Origin: Planctomycetota bacterium
GTDB lineage: Bacteria; Planctomycetota; Phycisphaerae; WQYP01
Direction: 5' to 3'
Assembly: GCA_021810145.1 (NCBI GenBank)
Contig: JAJZJL010000015.1
Coordinates: 1 to 52,293 of the forward strand
Length of the DNA stretch: 52,293 bases
Notes under the pieces: generated by a model
The model's database searches: none
Seen by the model: only the letters and a program-made list of their open reading frames with translations
Told to the model about the DNA's origin: nothing
Shown: positions 1 to 7,813 of the stretch, piece by piece
How positions within the stretch are numbered: position 1 is the stretch's first letter
How the letters are laid out: the number at the start of each line of letters is the position of its first letter
Position numbers and translations under genes: made by a program

Positions 1-1130
1 GCAATATTCATCGATAACCCCTGCGGACTGCTGTAACCCGGAATGCTGCGCGGCGGCACCAGCACTTCCAGCGCTCGGTCCGGAAGACGCAGAATATCTT
101 TAACAATCGCCTGCTTATCAATGGCCATATCCAATGCCCGGCGGATCAGCGGATTATTCAGGGGTTTATGCCGGCAATTAATATTGTAATAATATGATCC
201 GAACACCGGGCGATAATGCACATCATCTCGAGAATGTTCCTTTTGCTGCCGCAGCAAAGCGGGGGCAAAACGCGTTGGCACAAATGAAAGCACATCCACC
301 GCACCGCTTTGATAGGCCAGAAATGCCGATTGGGTATCGGGAAAATTCCGGATATACAGAGCTGTACACTTAACCGCTTGCCGATCCCAGTAATAGTGGT
401 TCGGACGTAATTCCAGATATTGATGAAACTTCCATGCCGCCAGCCGATAGGGTCCATCTGATACCAGATACGGCGGGCGAGTCCAGCGCGGATTGTATTG
501 CACCGGGCCAGCGCCATGGACAGAGGAACGGAAGCGGGCCATCGCCGCGGGATTCAGCGGGAAAAACGGGGGAAAGGCCATTAATGATAGAAAATAATTG
601 CACGGGTGCGCCAGGGTTACGACCAGCTTGTACGGGCCGGATGCTTTTATGCCGACGCTGGAAAACGGGAGATGCTTTACTCCATGAGCGGCCAGTGAAT
701 TAAAATAGGCTCGTGCACCGGCAATATGAAACAGCATGGTAACATAACCCGCAGCCGTGGACGGCTGTAGTATTCGTTTCCAGGCAAACATGAAATCAGC
801 GGTGGTAACCGGCTGACCATTGGACCAGCGGGCATTATGGCGGAGATAAAATACGTAAGTAAGGCCGTTGCGCGAAATCTTCCACGATTTGGCCACACCG
901 GGAATCGGCTGGAGCGTTTGCGGGTTGTATTGCGCCAGGCCTTCCCATAATCCCATAGCCACGCGAATATCCTGCATCCAGGTCATTTTGTCCGGATCCA
1001 GCGTGTGAATCTGTCCCGCTTCACAAAAGTTTATGGCATTGGGTCCCTGTTGATGAGGCGTGGAAATGTAGAAACATATTAATCCGACGATACACAATAC
1101 AAGCGATGGAATCAGCAGCGTTTGCCTCAT
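1..1130 (-). CDS. Oligopeptide ABC transporter substrate-binding protein (OppA-like), 3' end cut by window
   Basis: Reading leftwards from ATG at 1130 gives an open frame of 376 codons that runs off the window edge. It begins with a hydrophobic export segment (MRQTLLIPSLVLCIVGLICF) with no clear lipobox. Bacterial extracellular solute-binding family 5 features follow: an N-terminal EAGQIHTLDPDK stretch, the family signature LRHNARWSNGQPVTTADF near residue 95, and later RRALDMAIDKQAIVKDIL. Family members bind peptides (sometimes sugars or nickel) outside the membrane for an ABC importer. No permease or ATPase is visible here; they may lie beyond the edge. There is no strong Shine-Dalgarno before 1130. 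The gene diverges from the GH3 gene across a gap of 237 bp. The family call is firm; the ligand is unknown. Confidence 0.9.
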   Translation of the reverse strand, partial: MRQTLLIPSLVLCIVGLICFYISTPHQQGPNAINFCEAGQIHTLDPDKMTWMQDIRVAMGLWEGLAQYNPQTLQPIPGVAKSWKISRNGLTYVFYLRHNARWSNGQPVTTADFMFAWKRILQPSTAAGYVTMLFHIAGARAYFNSLAAHGVKHLPFSSVGIKASGPYKLVVTLAHPCNYFLSLMAFPPFFPLNPAAMARFRSSVHGAGPVQYNPRWTRPPYLVSDGPYRLAAWKFHQYLELRPNHYYWDRQAVKCTALYIRNFPDTQSAFLAYQSGAVDVLSFVPTRFAPALLRQQKEHSRDDVHYRPVFGSYYYNINCRHKPLNNPLIRRALDMAIDKQAIVKDILRLPDRALEVLVPPRSIPGYSSPQGLSMNI

Positions 1131-1219
1131 GGTGAATAACGATACACCGTTGCCGGGATTGCGGCAATTTAGATTTCTCCATTATCACGTTTTATGGCCG
1201 CCTGAATCCCCCCCATCGC

Positions 1220-1248
1220 TGGATACAATCTTGAGAAGCTTGTATTAT
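1220..1248 (+). promoter_or_regulatory. Candidate promoter with overlapping palindrome, GH3 gene
   Basis: A -35-like TGGATA (1220-1225) lies 17 bp before a -10-like TATTAT (1243-1248). Across them runs a near-perfect 23-bp palindrome at 1223-1245: arms ATACAA and TTGTAT, then a mismatch, then CTT and AAG around a GAG centre. Such a dyad over the spacer and -10 is a typical repressor-operator layout. It would give a leader of about 110 nt to the GH3 start. Inferred from pattern only. Confidence 0.45.
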
Positions 1249-1367
1249 GCTGACGCGAATATGGTGAAGCGTTGCTGAATTGCGGATGCCTGAACAGCAC
1301 AATGATCATTCAGGTCGCCACCTCAGCAAGAACAACGGCTTTATACCAGCAGTTACAGGAGCAACGG

Positions 1368-3911
1368 ATGAAGTATGCGATTTTCAAGCGGGCGGCAACG
1401 GCAGTTACCGCGTTGGCGGCATTAAGTATCGGCGGAATGGGGATGGCCCGGGCCGCCGATGCCGGGGAATACATTCGCACCGGACTTACGCCGGCGCAGG
1501 TGGAATCACAGGCCGACGCCCTGCTTGCCAAGCTGACACTGAAGGAAAAAATTCATCTGCTGGCCGGCAATGGCAGCATGTGCACACGGCCGATTCGCAA
1601 ATTAGGCATTCCCCGCCTGAATATGAGTGACGCATCCCAAGGGGTTCGGGTTTATGGCCCATCTACGGCCTATCCCGCATCCGTTTGTTTAGCGGCAACA
1701 TGGGACCCCAAGCTGGCGCGACGTGTGGGCCGGTCGTTAGGGTCAGACGCTTTAGCCCGAGGCGTTAATATTATTCTCGGTCCGGGCATTAATCTGATGC
1801 GCGAGCCACAGGATGGGCGTAATTTTGAATTTGTGGGCGAAGACCCTTATTTAGCCTCACAACTAATTGTTCCTTGGATTCGCGGAATGCAATCAATCGG
1901 CGTAGCGGCATGCGCCAAGCATTTCGCCGCCAATGAGCAGGAAACCAACCGTATGTCCATCGATTGCGTTGTCAGCCGGCGGGCTTTGGAGGAGATTTAT
2001 CTTCCTCCCTTCCGCGCCGCCGTGCGACAAGGACATGTCTGGACGATCATGGCCGCCTACAACCAATTAAACGGTTATCATTGCACGGCGAGTCGTTATC
2101 TGTTGACGGATATACTGAGGCATAAATGGGGATTTAAGGGCCTGTTAATGTCGGATTGGGGTGCCACTCATGCCACGCGTGGCCCCATGGCGGCCGGCTT
2201 AGATCTGGAAATGCCGAACAACCAGTATTACAACTATCAGACCATTAAGCCGCTGGTAAAATCCAAACAGATCACCGTACATGAAATCAATACACATGTG
2301 CGCCGATTGCTGCGGATGATGATCGCCATGGGCTTTACCAAAAGACGTGTTGAGGATCAGCAGATTCCATTGAATAATCCCAAAAGCGCAGCGACAGCTT
2401 TTCAGGAGGCGGCGGAAGGAACCGTTCTGCTGAAAAACAAGGGAGGAATTCTGCCCTTGCACCGATCACGTATTCATACCATTGCGGTCATCGGCCCGAT
2501 GGCCACACCGGCGATTTGGACCGGTGGCGGCAGCGGTTATGCCCCGTCAATTATTAACCCCGTGAGCATGTTATCAGCAATACGCGCTGCGACCGCCGGA
2601 TCGGCGGTTAACGTGATCCATATTCCCTTTAACAAAAAACTCTCCCGCTTCTGGGGCTTGGGCGAGTATCAAACGGCGCAGGGCAAACCGGGCCTGACCG
2701 CTGAATACTATGCCAACAAGCGTCTGGCAGGCACGCCGGTTATGACACGCATTGATCAGCGCATAGCCTTTAATTGGGGGCAGTATTATCCGGTGGAAAC
2801 GCGTAACCGGCATTTCTCGGTCCGCTGGACAGGCACCATTACACCAAAAACGACCGGCACATATCTTTTTGATGTGGCAGCGGCTGATCCCTGCCGGGTC
2901 TATCTCAATGGCCGACGCATCATTAAAATCGGCCGCTGGCAAAATGCCCTGATCAAGAAGCTCAAAGGCGTATCGCTGACGGCCGGGAAAACGTATCGCC
3001 TGCGTGTGGAATACTTTGGTTCCCACTGGAATGCGGAAATGCAGTTCGGCTATGTGCCGGAAGGCGATAACCTGCTGACAGCGGCGCAGAAGAAGATCAT
3101 CAAGCATGCGGATGTGGTGATTGCCTGCATGGGTTACGGCCCGAATCAGGAACATGAAGGCGCGGATCACACCTATCACCTCTGGGCACCACAGGATCAA
3201 TACCTGCGGGAGGCTGCCGGGATTAATCCGCATACGATTGTGGTTCTTAATGCCGGATCGGATGTCGGAATGGCTCCCTGGATTCACCGGGTTGCAGGCC
3301 TTGTGGATGCCTGGTACCCGGGCGAAAACGGCAATACCGCGGTGGCTGATATTCTTTTCGGGAAAATTGATCCAAGCGGCCGCCTTCCGGACAGCTTTGC
3401 CAAACACTGGCGGGATGATGCCGCCTATGGCCACTTTCCAGGCCATGATGGCCAGGTGCTTTTTAATGAAGGAATTTATGTTGGCTACCGCTGGTTTGAT
3501 AAACGCCACATTCAACCGCGGTTCTGCTTCGGCGACGGATTATCGTATACCACGTTTTCCTTCGGAGCCTTAACGGTAACGTCCAAGGGGTCCGGCAAGG
3601 ATCGGATTATCGATGTTTCCGTTCCAGTTACGAACACCGGCAAGATGGCCGGCGCGGAAGTAGCCCAACTTTATGTACGCCCCATGGAAGACCGGGCGAA
3701 TCGCTGTGTACAGACGTTGCGAGCCTTCGACCGTTTGAATCTCAAACCGGGCCAGACGGAAACGGCGCATCTGCAACTGCACTGGAAAGACTTCGCTTAT
3801 TTTGATTCCGGGCGCAATAGCTGGCGCGTTCCCGCGGGGAAATATCAGTTGGCAGTTGGTTCGTCCAGCCGTGACACCCCCGCTACAGCCACTGTGAGTA
3901 TCCGGGAGTAA
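1368..3911 (+). CDS. Secreted GH3 beta-glucosidase with PA14 insert
   Basis: 847-residue exported glycoside hydrolase family 3 enzyme, expected to release glucose (or xylose) from the non-reducing ends of beta-linked oligosaccharides. The chosen ATG (1368) has AGGAG 8 nt upstream and gives a good signal peptide (MKYAIFKRAATAVTALAALS... ending ARAADA); the frame stays open upstream to 1272 without such signals. The TIM-barrel domain includes KHFAANEQETNR and the nucleophile motif LMSDWGATH (Asp263). The second alpha/beta domain starts around residue 350. It is interrupted at about 440-580 by a PA14 domain (GLTAEYYANKR ... GTYLFDVAAADPCRVYLNG), a known carbohydrate-binding insertion in this family. 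A fibronectin III-like domain (VPVTNTGKMAGAEVAQLYV) closes the protein. Specificity cannot be read from sequence; a role finishing products of the GH16/GH128 enzymes 40 kb away is inference. Confidence 0.93.
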   Translation: MKYAIFKRAATAVTALAALSIGGMGMARAADAGEYIRTGLTPAQVESQADALLAKLTLKEKIHLLAGNGSMCTRPIRKLGIPRLNMSDASQGVRVYGPSTAYPASVCLAATWDPKLARRVGRSLGSDALARGVNIILGPGINLMREPQDGRNFEFVGEDPYLASQLIVPWIRGMQSIGVAACAKHFAANEQETNRMSIDCVVSRRALEEIYLPPFRAAVRQGHVWTIMAAYNQLNGYHCTASRYLLTDILRHKWGFKGLLMSDWGATHATRGPMAAGLDLEMPNNQYYNYQTIKPLVKSKQITVHEINTHVRRLLRMMIAMGFTKRRVEDQQIPLNNPKSAATAFQEAAEGTVLLKNKGGILPLHRSRIHTIAVIGPMATPAIWTGGGSGYAPSIINPVSMLSAIRAATAGSAVNVIHIPFNKKLSRFWGLGEYQTAQGKPGLTAEYYANKRLAGTPVMTRIDQRIAFNWGQYYPVETRNRHFSVRWTGTITPKTTGTYLFDVAAADPCRVYLNGRRIIKIGRWQNALIKKLKGVSLTAGKTYRLRVEYFGSHWNAEMQFGYVPEGDNLLTAAQKKIIKHADVVIACMGYGPNQEHEGADHTYHLWAPQDQYLREAAGINPHTIVVLNAGSDVGMAPWIHRVAGLVDAWYPGENGNTAVADILFGKIDPSGRLPDSFAKHWRDDAAYGHFPGHDGQVLFNEGIYVGYRWFDKRHIQPRFCFGDGLSYTTFSFGALTVTSKGSGKDRIIDVSVPVTNTGKMAGAEVAQLYVRPMEDRANRCVQTLRAFDRLNLKPGQTETAHLQLHWKDFAYFDSGRNSWRVPAGKYQLAVGSSSRDTPATATVSIRE

Positions 3912-3916
3912 ACAGG

Positions 3917-4576
3917 GTGCTTCTGACCATCACGATCCAGCATTTTGCGGCCCACTATGCGGCAATGCTTCAATCGTGGTCGGAGCTTTTCTGGATTTGG
4001 GATATCGCGCTGATCTGCATCGGGCTGGTATTCCTGTGTTCGGCTCGGCGCAGTTATCGTGCATTCATTATGGCCAACTGCGCCGCGTTGGGCTGGTACC
4101 TGGCCATGTTTCTGGCACATTGGTCCTGGATTGCCGGAGCCACGGCGGCACTGATTGGTACAGTACTCGGTGTGCTGCTGGTGCCCATGTTGCGCCTTGC
4201 GTTATTTGTTCTCGGTGCCATCGCAGGCGGGGCCGCGGGGGTGGCACTTTGGCACGTTTTTAAGCAGCCTCCTGATTATCGCTGGGTGCCGGCCATTCTT
4301 GGTGTAATTGTTCTCGGCGTCGCAGGGTTGTATATATTTGAAGCCTGTGCGGTGATTATCTGCACGCTGGAAGGCGCTGTAATGATCGTCATCGGCAGCA
4401 CCGGCATGATTATGCGCTATGGCACCGCGAATTTACGGGACCAATTCATAGCTCATGTGGCCAAGCAGCCAGTAAATCTTATGGCCATTATCATTGGTTT
4501 ATGCTGCCTGGGAATTCTCGTACAATTGGCCTGGGCCGCGCATGATAAAGAAAAAGAGAAAAATGCCTCCGATTAA
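3917..4576 (+). CDS. Polytopic membrane protein, DUF4203/TMEM198-like
   Basis: 219 residues from GTG at 3917, five bases after the GH3 stop; an in-frame ATG at 3965 would remove 16 residues and is possible. The protein has about six or seven hydrophobic segments (DIALICIGLVFLC, ATAALIGTVLGVLLVPMLRL, LFVLGAIAGGAAGVALW, ILGVIVLGVAGLYIF, AVMIVIGSTGMIM, LMAIIIGLCCLGILVQLAW) and a short charged cytoplasmic tail (DKEKEKNASD). Glycine-rich helices flanking short loops recall the DUF4203 family, a weak match made by eye. The tight spacing suggests co-transcription with GH3. No function is assigned. Confidence 0.7.
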   Translation: MLLTITIQHFAAHYAAMLQSWSELFWIWDIALICIGLVFLCSARRSYRAFIMANCAALGWYLAMFLAHWSWIAGATAALIGTVLGVLLVPMLRLALFVLGAIAGGAAGVALWHVFKQPPDYRWVPAILGVIVLGVAGLYIFEACAVIICTLEGAVMIVIGSTGMIMRYGTANLRDQFIAHVAKQPVNLMAIIIGLCCLGILVQLAWAAHDKEKEKNASD

Positions 4577-4637
4577 GCCGTAGAGTTCATTGCCATAAAG
4601 CATTGACTCATACTCTTGGAGTCACAAAAGGATAATC

Positions 4638-5432
4638 ATGAAACCACAGAAACTCGCCGCCCTGATACCGCTATTGGCCATCGAGCCGTTGAGCCTGGAC
4701 ATACGCGGTACGGCACAAACAGCGCAGAAGCTGGGCTACGGTGGATTGGCCATTGGTGTGAACCATCCGGAGATCAACACCAAAACCTTTGGGCCAACCG
4801 CCCAGCGGCACTTCAAACAGGTTCTGGCGGCACACGGCCTGGCGCTGGGCGCCATACGCGTTGGGGTTGGGAAAGCCGGAGCATTTGATCCCGCGACGTG
4901 CCAGAAACTGCTTGACGATGCCTTGAGCGCCTGTGATCTGGCGCACCGGCTGCAAACACCGCTGGTCTCGGTGTATATCGGGGAACCGGCGGATGATCAG
5001 TCGATTCCCGGCGAAGTTGCGGAAATCGTTCGTCTGCTGGCAGTGCGAGCCGATTGTACCGGCGTTATCGCGGCACTGTCCTGCGGCCAAAGTACCTGGC
5101 TGCATAAGCTTTTATCCAGTATTGATGCGCCTTGCCTGGCGGCCAATTTAGACTCGGCACGTGTTGTCGCCGCCGGCGGCTCTCCGCCACAGGCCGCGGA
5201 AATGCTTGCCGGTCGCCTGGCATTGTGGACTTGCGCTGATGCTGTGCGCACCGGTTCCGCGGTTCACTTAACGCCGCTTGGTTCCGGCCGCGCCGCCGGT
5301 CAGGAGGTTGTGAACATCTTGAAAAGCCAGGATTACACCGGCCCCATTGTGGTCGATGTCCGCGATTTACCGAATCCGGTTCAAGCCGCCGAACAAGCTC
5401 GTAACCAGCTTCAACAATGGATTTTTGCATGA
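4638..5432 (+). CDS. Xylose isomerase-like TIM-barrel protein with weak metal site
   Basis: 264 residues; ATG at 4638 with AAGGA seven bases upstream. The pattern is that of the sugar phosphate isomerase/epimerase (AP endonuclease family 2) barrel. It has an N-terminal LGYGGLAIGV strand, and the C-terminal PLGSGRAAGQEVVNILKSQD followed by YTGPIVVDVRD corresponds to the usual PLG.G......L...GY.GP...E. The last family Glu metal ligand appears as Asp, and the expected Glu and His ligands in the central strands (LVSVYIGEP, LAANLDSARV) are not obvious, so the metal site may be altered. The 3' end overlaps the next gene by an ATGA junction, suggesting translational coupling with biotin ligase. No substrate is proposed. 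Confidence 0.7.
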   Translation: MKPQKLAALIPLLAIEPLSLDIRGTAQTAQKLGYGGLAIGVNHPEINTKTFGPTAQRHFKQVLAAHGLALGAIRVGVGKAGAFDPATCQKLLDDALSACDLAHRLQTPLVSVYIGEPADDQSIPGEVAEIVRLLAVRADCTGVIAALSCGQSTWLHKLLSSIDAPCLAANLDSARVVAAGGSPPQAAEMLAGRLALWTCADAVRTGSAVHLTPLGSGRAAGQEVVNILKSQDYTGPIVVDVRDLPNPVQAAEQARNQLQQWIFA

Positions 5433-6262
5433 CTTGCCGCATCATCAGCGAAGTGACCTATCTGGGTATTGTGGAATCGACGCAGGACATCGCCAAAGCG
5501 CATGCCAGGCAACTGGTGCTTTCAGATCCGCCACTGAAATCTCCGCGTCATATTTATGTGGCGGAAAGCCAGACTCACGGCCGCGGACAGCATGGTCGGA
5601 ATTGGATCAGTCCCGAAGGCGGAATTTATTTAAGCGGCGTGTTCGCCGATATTCCACAGAAGATGCACCGGTATCTTCCGCTGATCATCGGATTGGCCAT
5701 CGCTCGCACGCTCATGTGGCCGGAGGTTGTTTCCAACTGGACCCCCGCACGAAGGAAACAGGCTGTCGGCTCTACCAGCGTGCATCTACGCTGGCCAAAC
5801 GATGTGCTTTTTAATGGCCGCAAAATCGCCGGCGTATTATCTGAGAGCATCACGATGGGAGATCGGGCTGTGGCCGTTGTGGGCGCGGGTATGAATGTCA
5901 ATGCCGACCCCGCGGCATCTGATTCGGCGCTTAGCCATACGGCCACATCACTGGCGGGTGAACTCGGAGCTGCGGTTGATAAAGTCAAAGTCACCAACGC
6001 CCTGCTGCATCAAATGGAGGAATGTATCGGCGCGTTGGCTAATCAACATTGGCCGCATCTGCACCGGGAAATATGCCAGCTTGATTTTCTCCGTGGCCGC
6101 GAAATAACCGTTTCTGTCAATGATCAATGCATTTCCGGAACCGGGGCCGGCATCGCTGATGACGGGGCACTGCTTTTGGCTCTGCCTTTGCATCGCGAAC
6201 CGCAATGTATTTATGCCGGAACGATTCTTTCTGTTGACAACCGCTCGATCCGTGGCGGCTAA
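5429..6262 (+). CDS. birA: Biotin--[acetyl-CoA-carboxylase] ligase without DNA-binding domain
   Basis: Transfers biotin through biotinyl-5'-AMP to the carrier lysine of acetyl-CoA carboxylase and related enzymes in the cytoplasm. Visible motifs are the biotin/ATP loop GRGQHGRNWISP, LRWPNDVLFNGRKIAGVL with the catalytic lysine region, and VVGAGMNVN; a small C-terminal beta domain follows (DFLRGREITVSV ... GIADDGALLLAL). At about 277 residues it has only catalytic and C-terminal domains: no N-terminal helix-turn-helix, so it should be a ligase but not a repressor. Two starts are possible, ATG 5417 and ATG 5429; 5429 gives an ATGA overlap with the upstream stop and is preferred. An insertion rich in Arg/Lys (NWTPARRKQAVGSTS) precedes the catalytic strand. 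Confidence 0.88.
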   Translation: MTCRIISEVTYLGIVESTQDIAKAHARQLVLSDPPLKSPRHIYVAESQTHGRGQHGRNWISPEGGIYLSGVFADIPQKMHRYLPLIIGLAIARTLMWPEVVSNWTPARRKQAVGSTSVHLRWPNDVLFNGRKIAGVLSESITMGDRAVAVVGAGMNVNADPAASDSALSHTATSLAGELGAAVDKVKVTNALLHQMEECIGALANQHWPHLHREICQLDFLRGREITVSVNDQCISGTGAGIADDGALLLALPLHREPQCIYAGTILSVDNRSIRGG

Positions 6263-6444
6263 TAGGACCGGCCGCGCCAAACACTGCACGGCAAGAATGT
6301 GACACCCAATCCAAGCGCCGCGATCCCCTCTGAAAAATAAACGGTCCAACAGGTTGCTGAAAAACACAATTGAGTTGAGAATTGCTGGCGGTTATACCGG
6401 CATGTGCCGGTGCCGGGACTGTGATATTCGTCAAGGAGTCTTAT

Positions 6445-6945
6445 ATGGCTGACATCACCTTTAAGGGCAATCCGATTCACACTGTGGGCGACGTGCCGAA
6501 AGTTGGTGACAAACTCGTTGCGTTCACTCTTACAAAATCTGATTTAAGTGAGTTAAAATCAACCGAACTCGCGGGTCAGACAATTGTTCTCAATATCTTC
6601 CCGAGTCTGGATACGTCTGTATGTGCCCGATCCGTGCGGCAATTCAACATTGATGCCGCGGCGCTTGTCAATACTTTGGTATTGTGCATTTCAGCGGATC
6701 TGCCGTTTGCCCAGAACCGCTTCTGCGGCGCGGAAGGGATAAAAAACGTGCAGATGCTTTCCACATTCCGCCATCCGGAATTCGGCAATCTTACCGGATT
6801 GACCATTGCGGACGGTCCTCTGGCGGGACTACTGGCGCGTGCGGTGGTGGTAGCCGATGGCACGGGAACAATTAAATATGTGCAACTTGTTCCCGAAATA
6901 GCCCAGGAACCGGATTATGCCGGTGCTATTGGTGCCGCAAAATAA
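6445..6945 (+). CDS. tpx: Thiol peroxidase (Tpx, peroxiredoxin family)
   Basis: 166-residue atypical two-cysteine peroxiredoxin that reduces hydrogen and organic peroxides using thioredoxin. Start ATG 6445 has AAGGAG eight bases upstream; the frame is open further upstream but without support. Peroxidatic Cys60 sits in PSLDTSVCARSVRQF and resolving Cys94 in NRFCGAEGI, the spacing known from Escherichia coli Tpx (Cys61/Cys95). The N-terminal FKGNPIHTVGDVPKVGD and the SADLPFAQNRFC stretch are typical of Tpx rather than AhpC. The 180 bp before it carries no other gene, so it is probably expressed on its own and may end at the hairpin at 6934-6965. Confidence 0.96.
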   Translation: MADITFKGNPIHTVGDVPKVGDKLVAFTLTKSDLSELKSTELAGQTIVLNIFPSLDTSVCARSVRQFNIDAAALVNTLVLCISADLPFAQNRFCGAEGIKNVQMLSTFRHPEFGNLTGLTIADGPLAGLLARAVVVADGTGTIKYVQLVPEIAQEPDYAGAIGAAK

Positions 6946-6965
6946 CGTATTGTGGCGGCTTTTTT
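6934..6965 (+). terminator. Possible intrinsic terminator of tpx
   Basis: GCCGCAA (6934-6940) pairs with TTGTGGC (6950-6956), one G-T pair, followed by GGC and six T at 6960-6965. The left arm lies inside the last codons of tpx. The gap between stem and T run makes it an imperfect terminator. Confidence 0.4.
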
Positions 6966-7085
6966 GCGATCTTCTTTCCGCGTTTGGACGTAGCAATAAT
7001 CATTGGGTGTGCGGCGTGAGTGTTTGAGTCGCCGAAGCGTATTGCGCTGCGCAAATTGAGAACCACCATTTGGAGATACTCATCA

Positions 7086-7808
7086 ATGACTATGGATATC
7101 AATACCCGCTGGCTTGAAACAGCTCCGGGCCGACGGGCCTTTTATGCCTGTCCGGCGAGACCGGGAAAACACCCGGTTGTCGTGGTATTTTTTGAAGTTT
7201 TCGGTCTCAATGAACATTTTCAGCATGTCGCTGGGCAAATTGCTCAGAATGGATATTGCGCGGTTGTGCCGGATTTATTTGATGGTAAAGTTTTCAGCTA
7301 CAGTGATATTCAAGCAGCGATGAATGTCGCCAAAGACCTTCAATCCGACGCCATCATGGAGCACATCACACAGAATATTGATCGGCTCAATGATCAACCC
7401 GAAGCGGACACGCAGCGATGCGGGACGATCGGCTTCTGTATGGGTGGACGGATCAGTTTTATGGCGGCATGCAGGCTCGGATCAAGAATTAAGGCCGCCG
7501 TATCGTTTTATGGCGGTTCGATTGCTCCAGCGGCACCGGATCGTCTGGGACGCACGAGTCTGCTGACAGAGGAAAATCTGACGAATCTTTCGGCCCCGCT
7601 ATTTCTTGCCTATGGCAATGAAGACACGCATATTCCTCCGGATGAACATGCGCGCATTGTGGAAGCACTGGGAAGACACAAGAAGCGCTATACATTGGCG
7701 CTGTTCGACGGACCGCACGCCTTCGCCAGTGATCGCCGCGAATCCTACCGCCCCGCCGCCGCAGCGCAGGCATGGAAAATGGCCTACGAGCATCTTGCGG
7801 TGCTTTGA
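7086..7808 (+). CDS. Dienelactone hydrolase family protein
   Basis: 240-residue alpha/beta hydrolase of the dienelactone hydrolase family, which cleaves lactone or ester bonds; in the classic case it opens dienelactone in chlorocatechol breakdown. The nucleophile is Cys118 in GTIGFCMGGRISF, with Asp180 (YGNEDTHIPPDEH) and His211 (DGPHAFASD) completing the triad. Glu37 in FFEVFGLNEH corresponds to the glutamate that activates the cysteine in this family. GGAGA precedes ATG 7086; a second ATG two codons on is equally close. No aromatic-degradation genes lie nearby, so the real substrate is unknown. The gene converges on nadB with five bases between the stop codons. Confidence 0.9.
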   Translation: MTMDINTRWLETAPGRRAFYACPARPGKHPVVVVFFEVFGLNEHFQHVAGQIAQNGYCAVVPDLFDGKVFSYSDIQAAMNVAKDLQSDAIMEHITQNIDRLNDQPEADTQRCGTIGFCMGGRISFMAACRLGSRIKAAVSFYGGSIAPAAPDRLGRTSLLTEENLTNLSAPLFLAYGNEDTHIPPDEHARIVEALGRHKKRYTLALFDGPHAFASDRRESYRPAAAAQAWKMAYEHLAVL

Positions 7809-7813
7809 AAGCC

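Noticed and set aside
2574-3515. Open frame of 313 codons on the minus strand
   Set aside because: It lies antisense inside the GH3 gene, has no ribosome site or recognisable domain, and is explained as a shadow of the biased codons of that gene.
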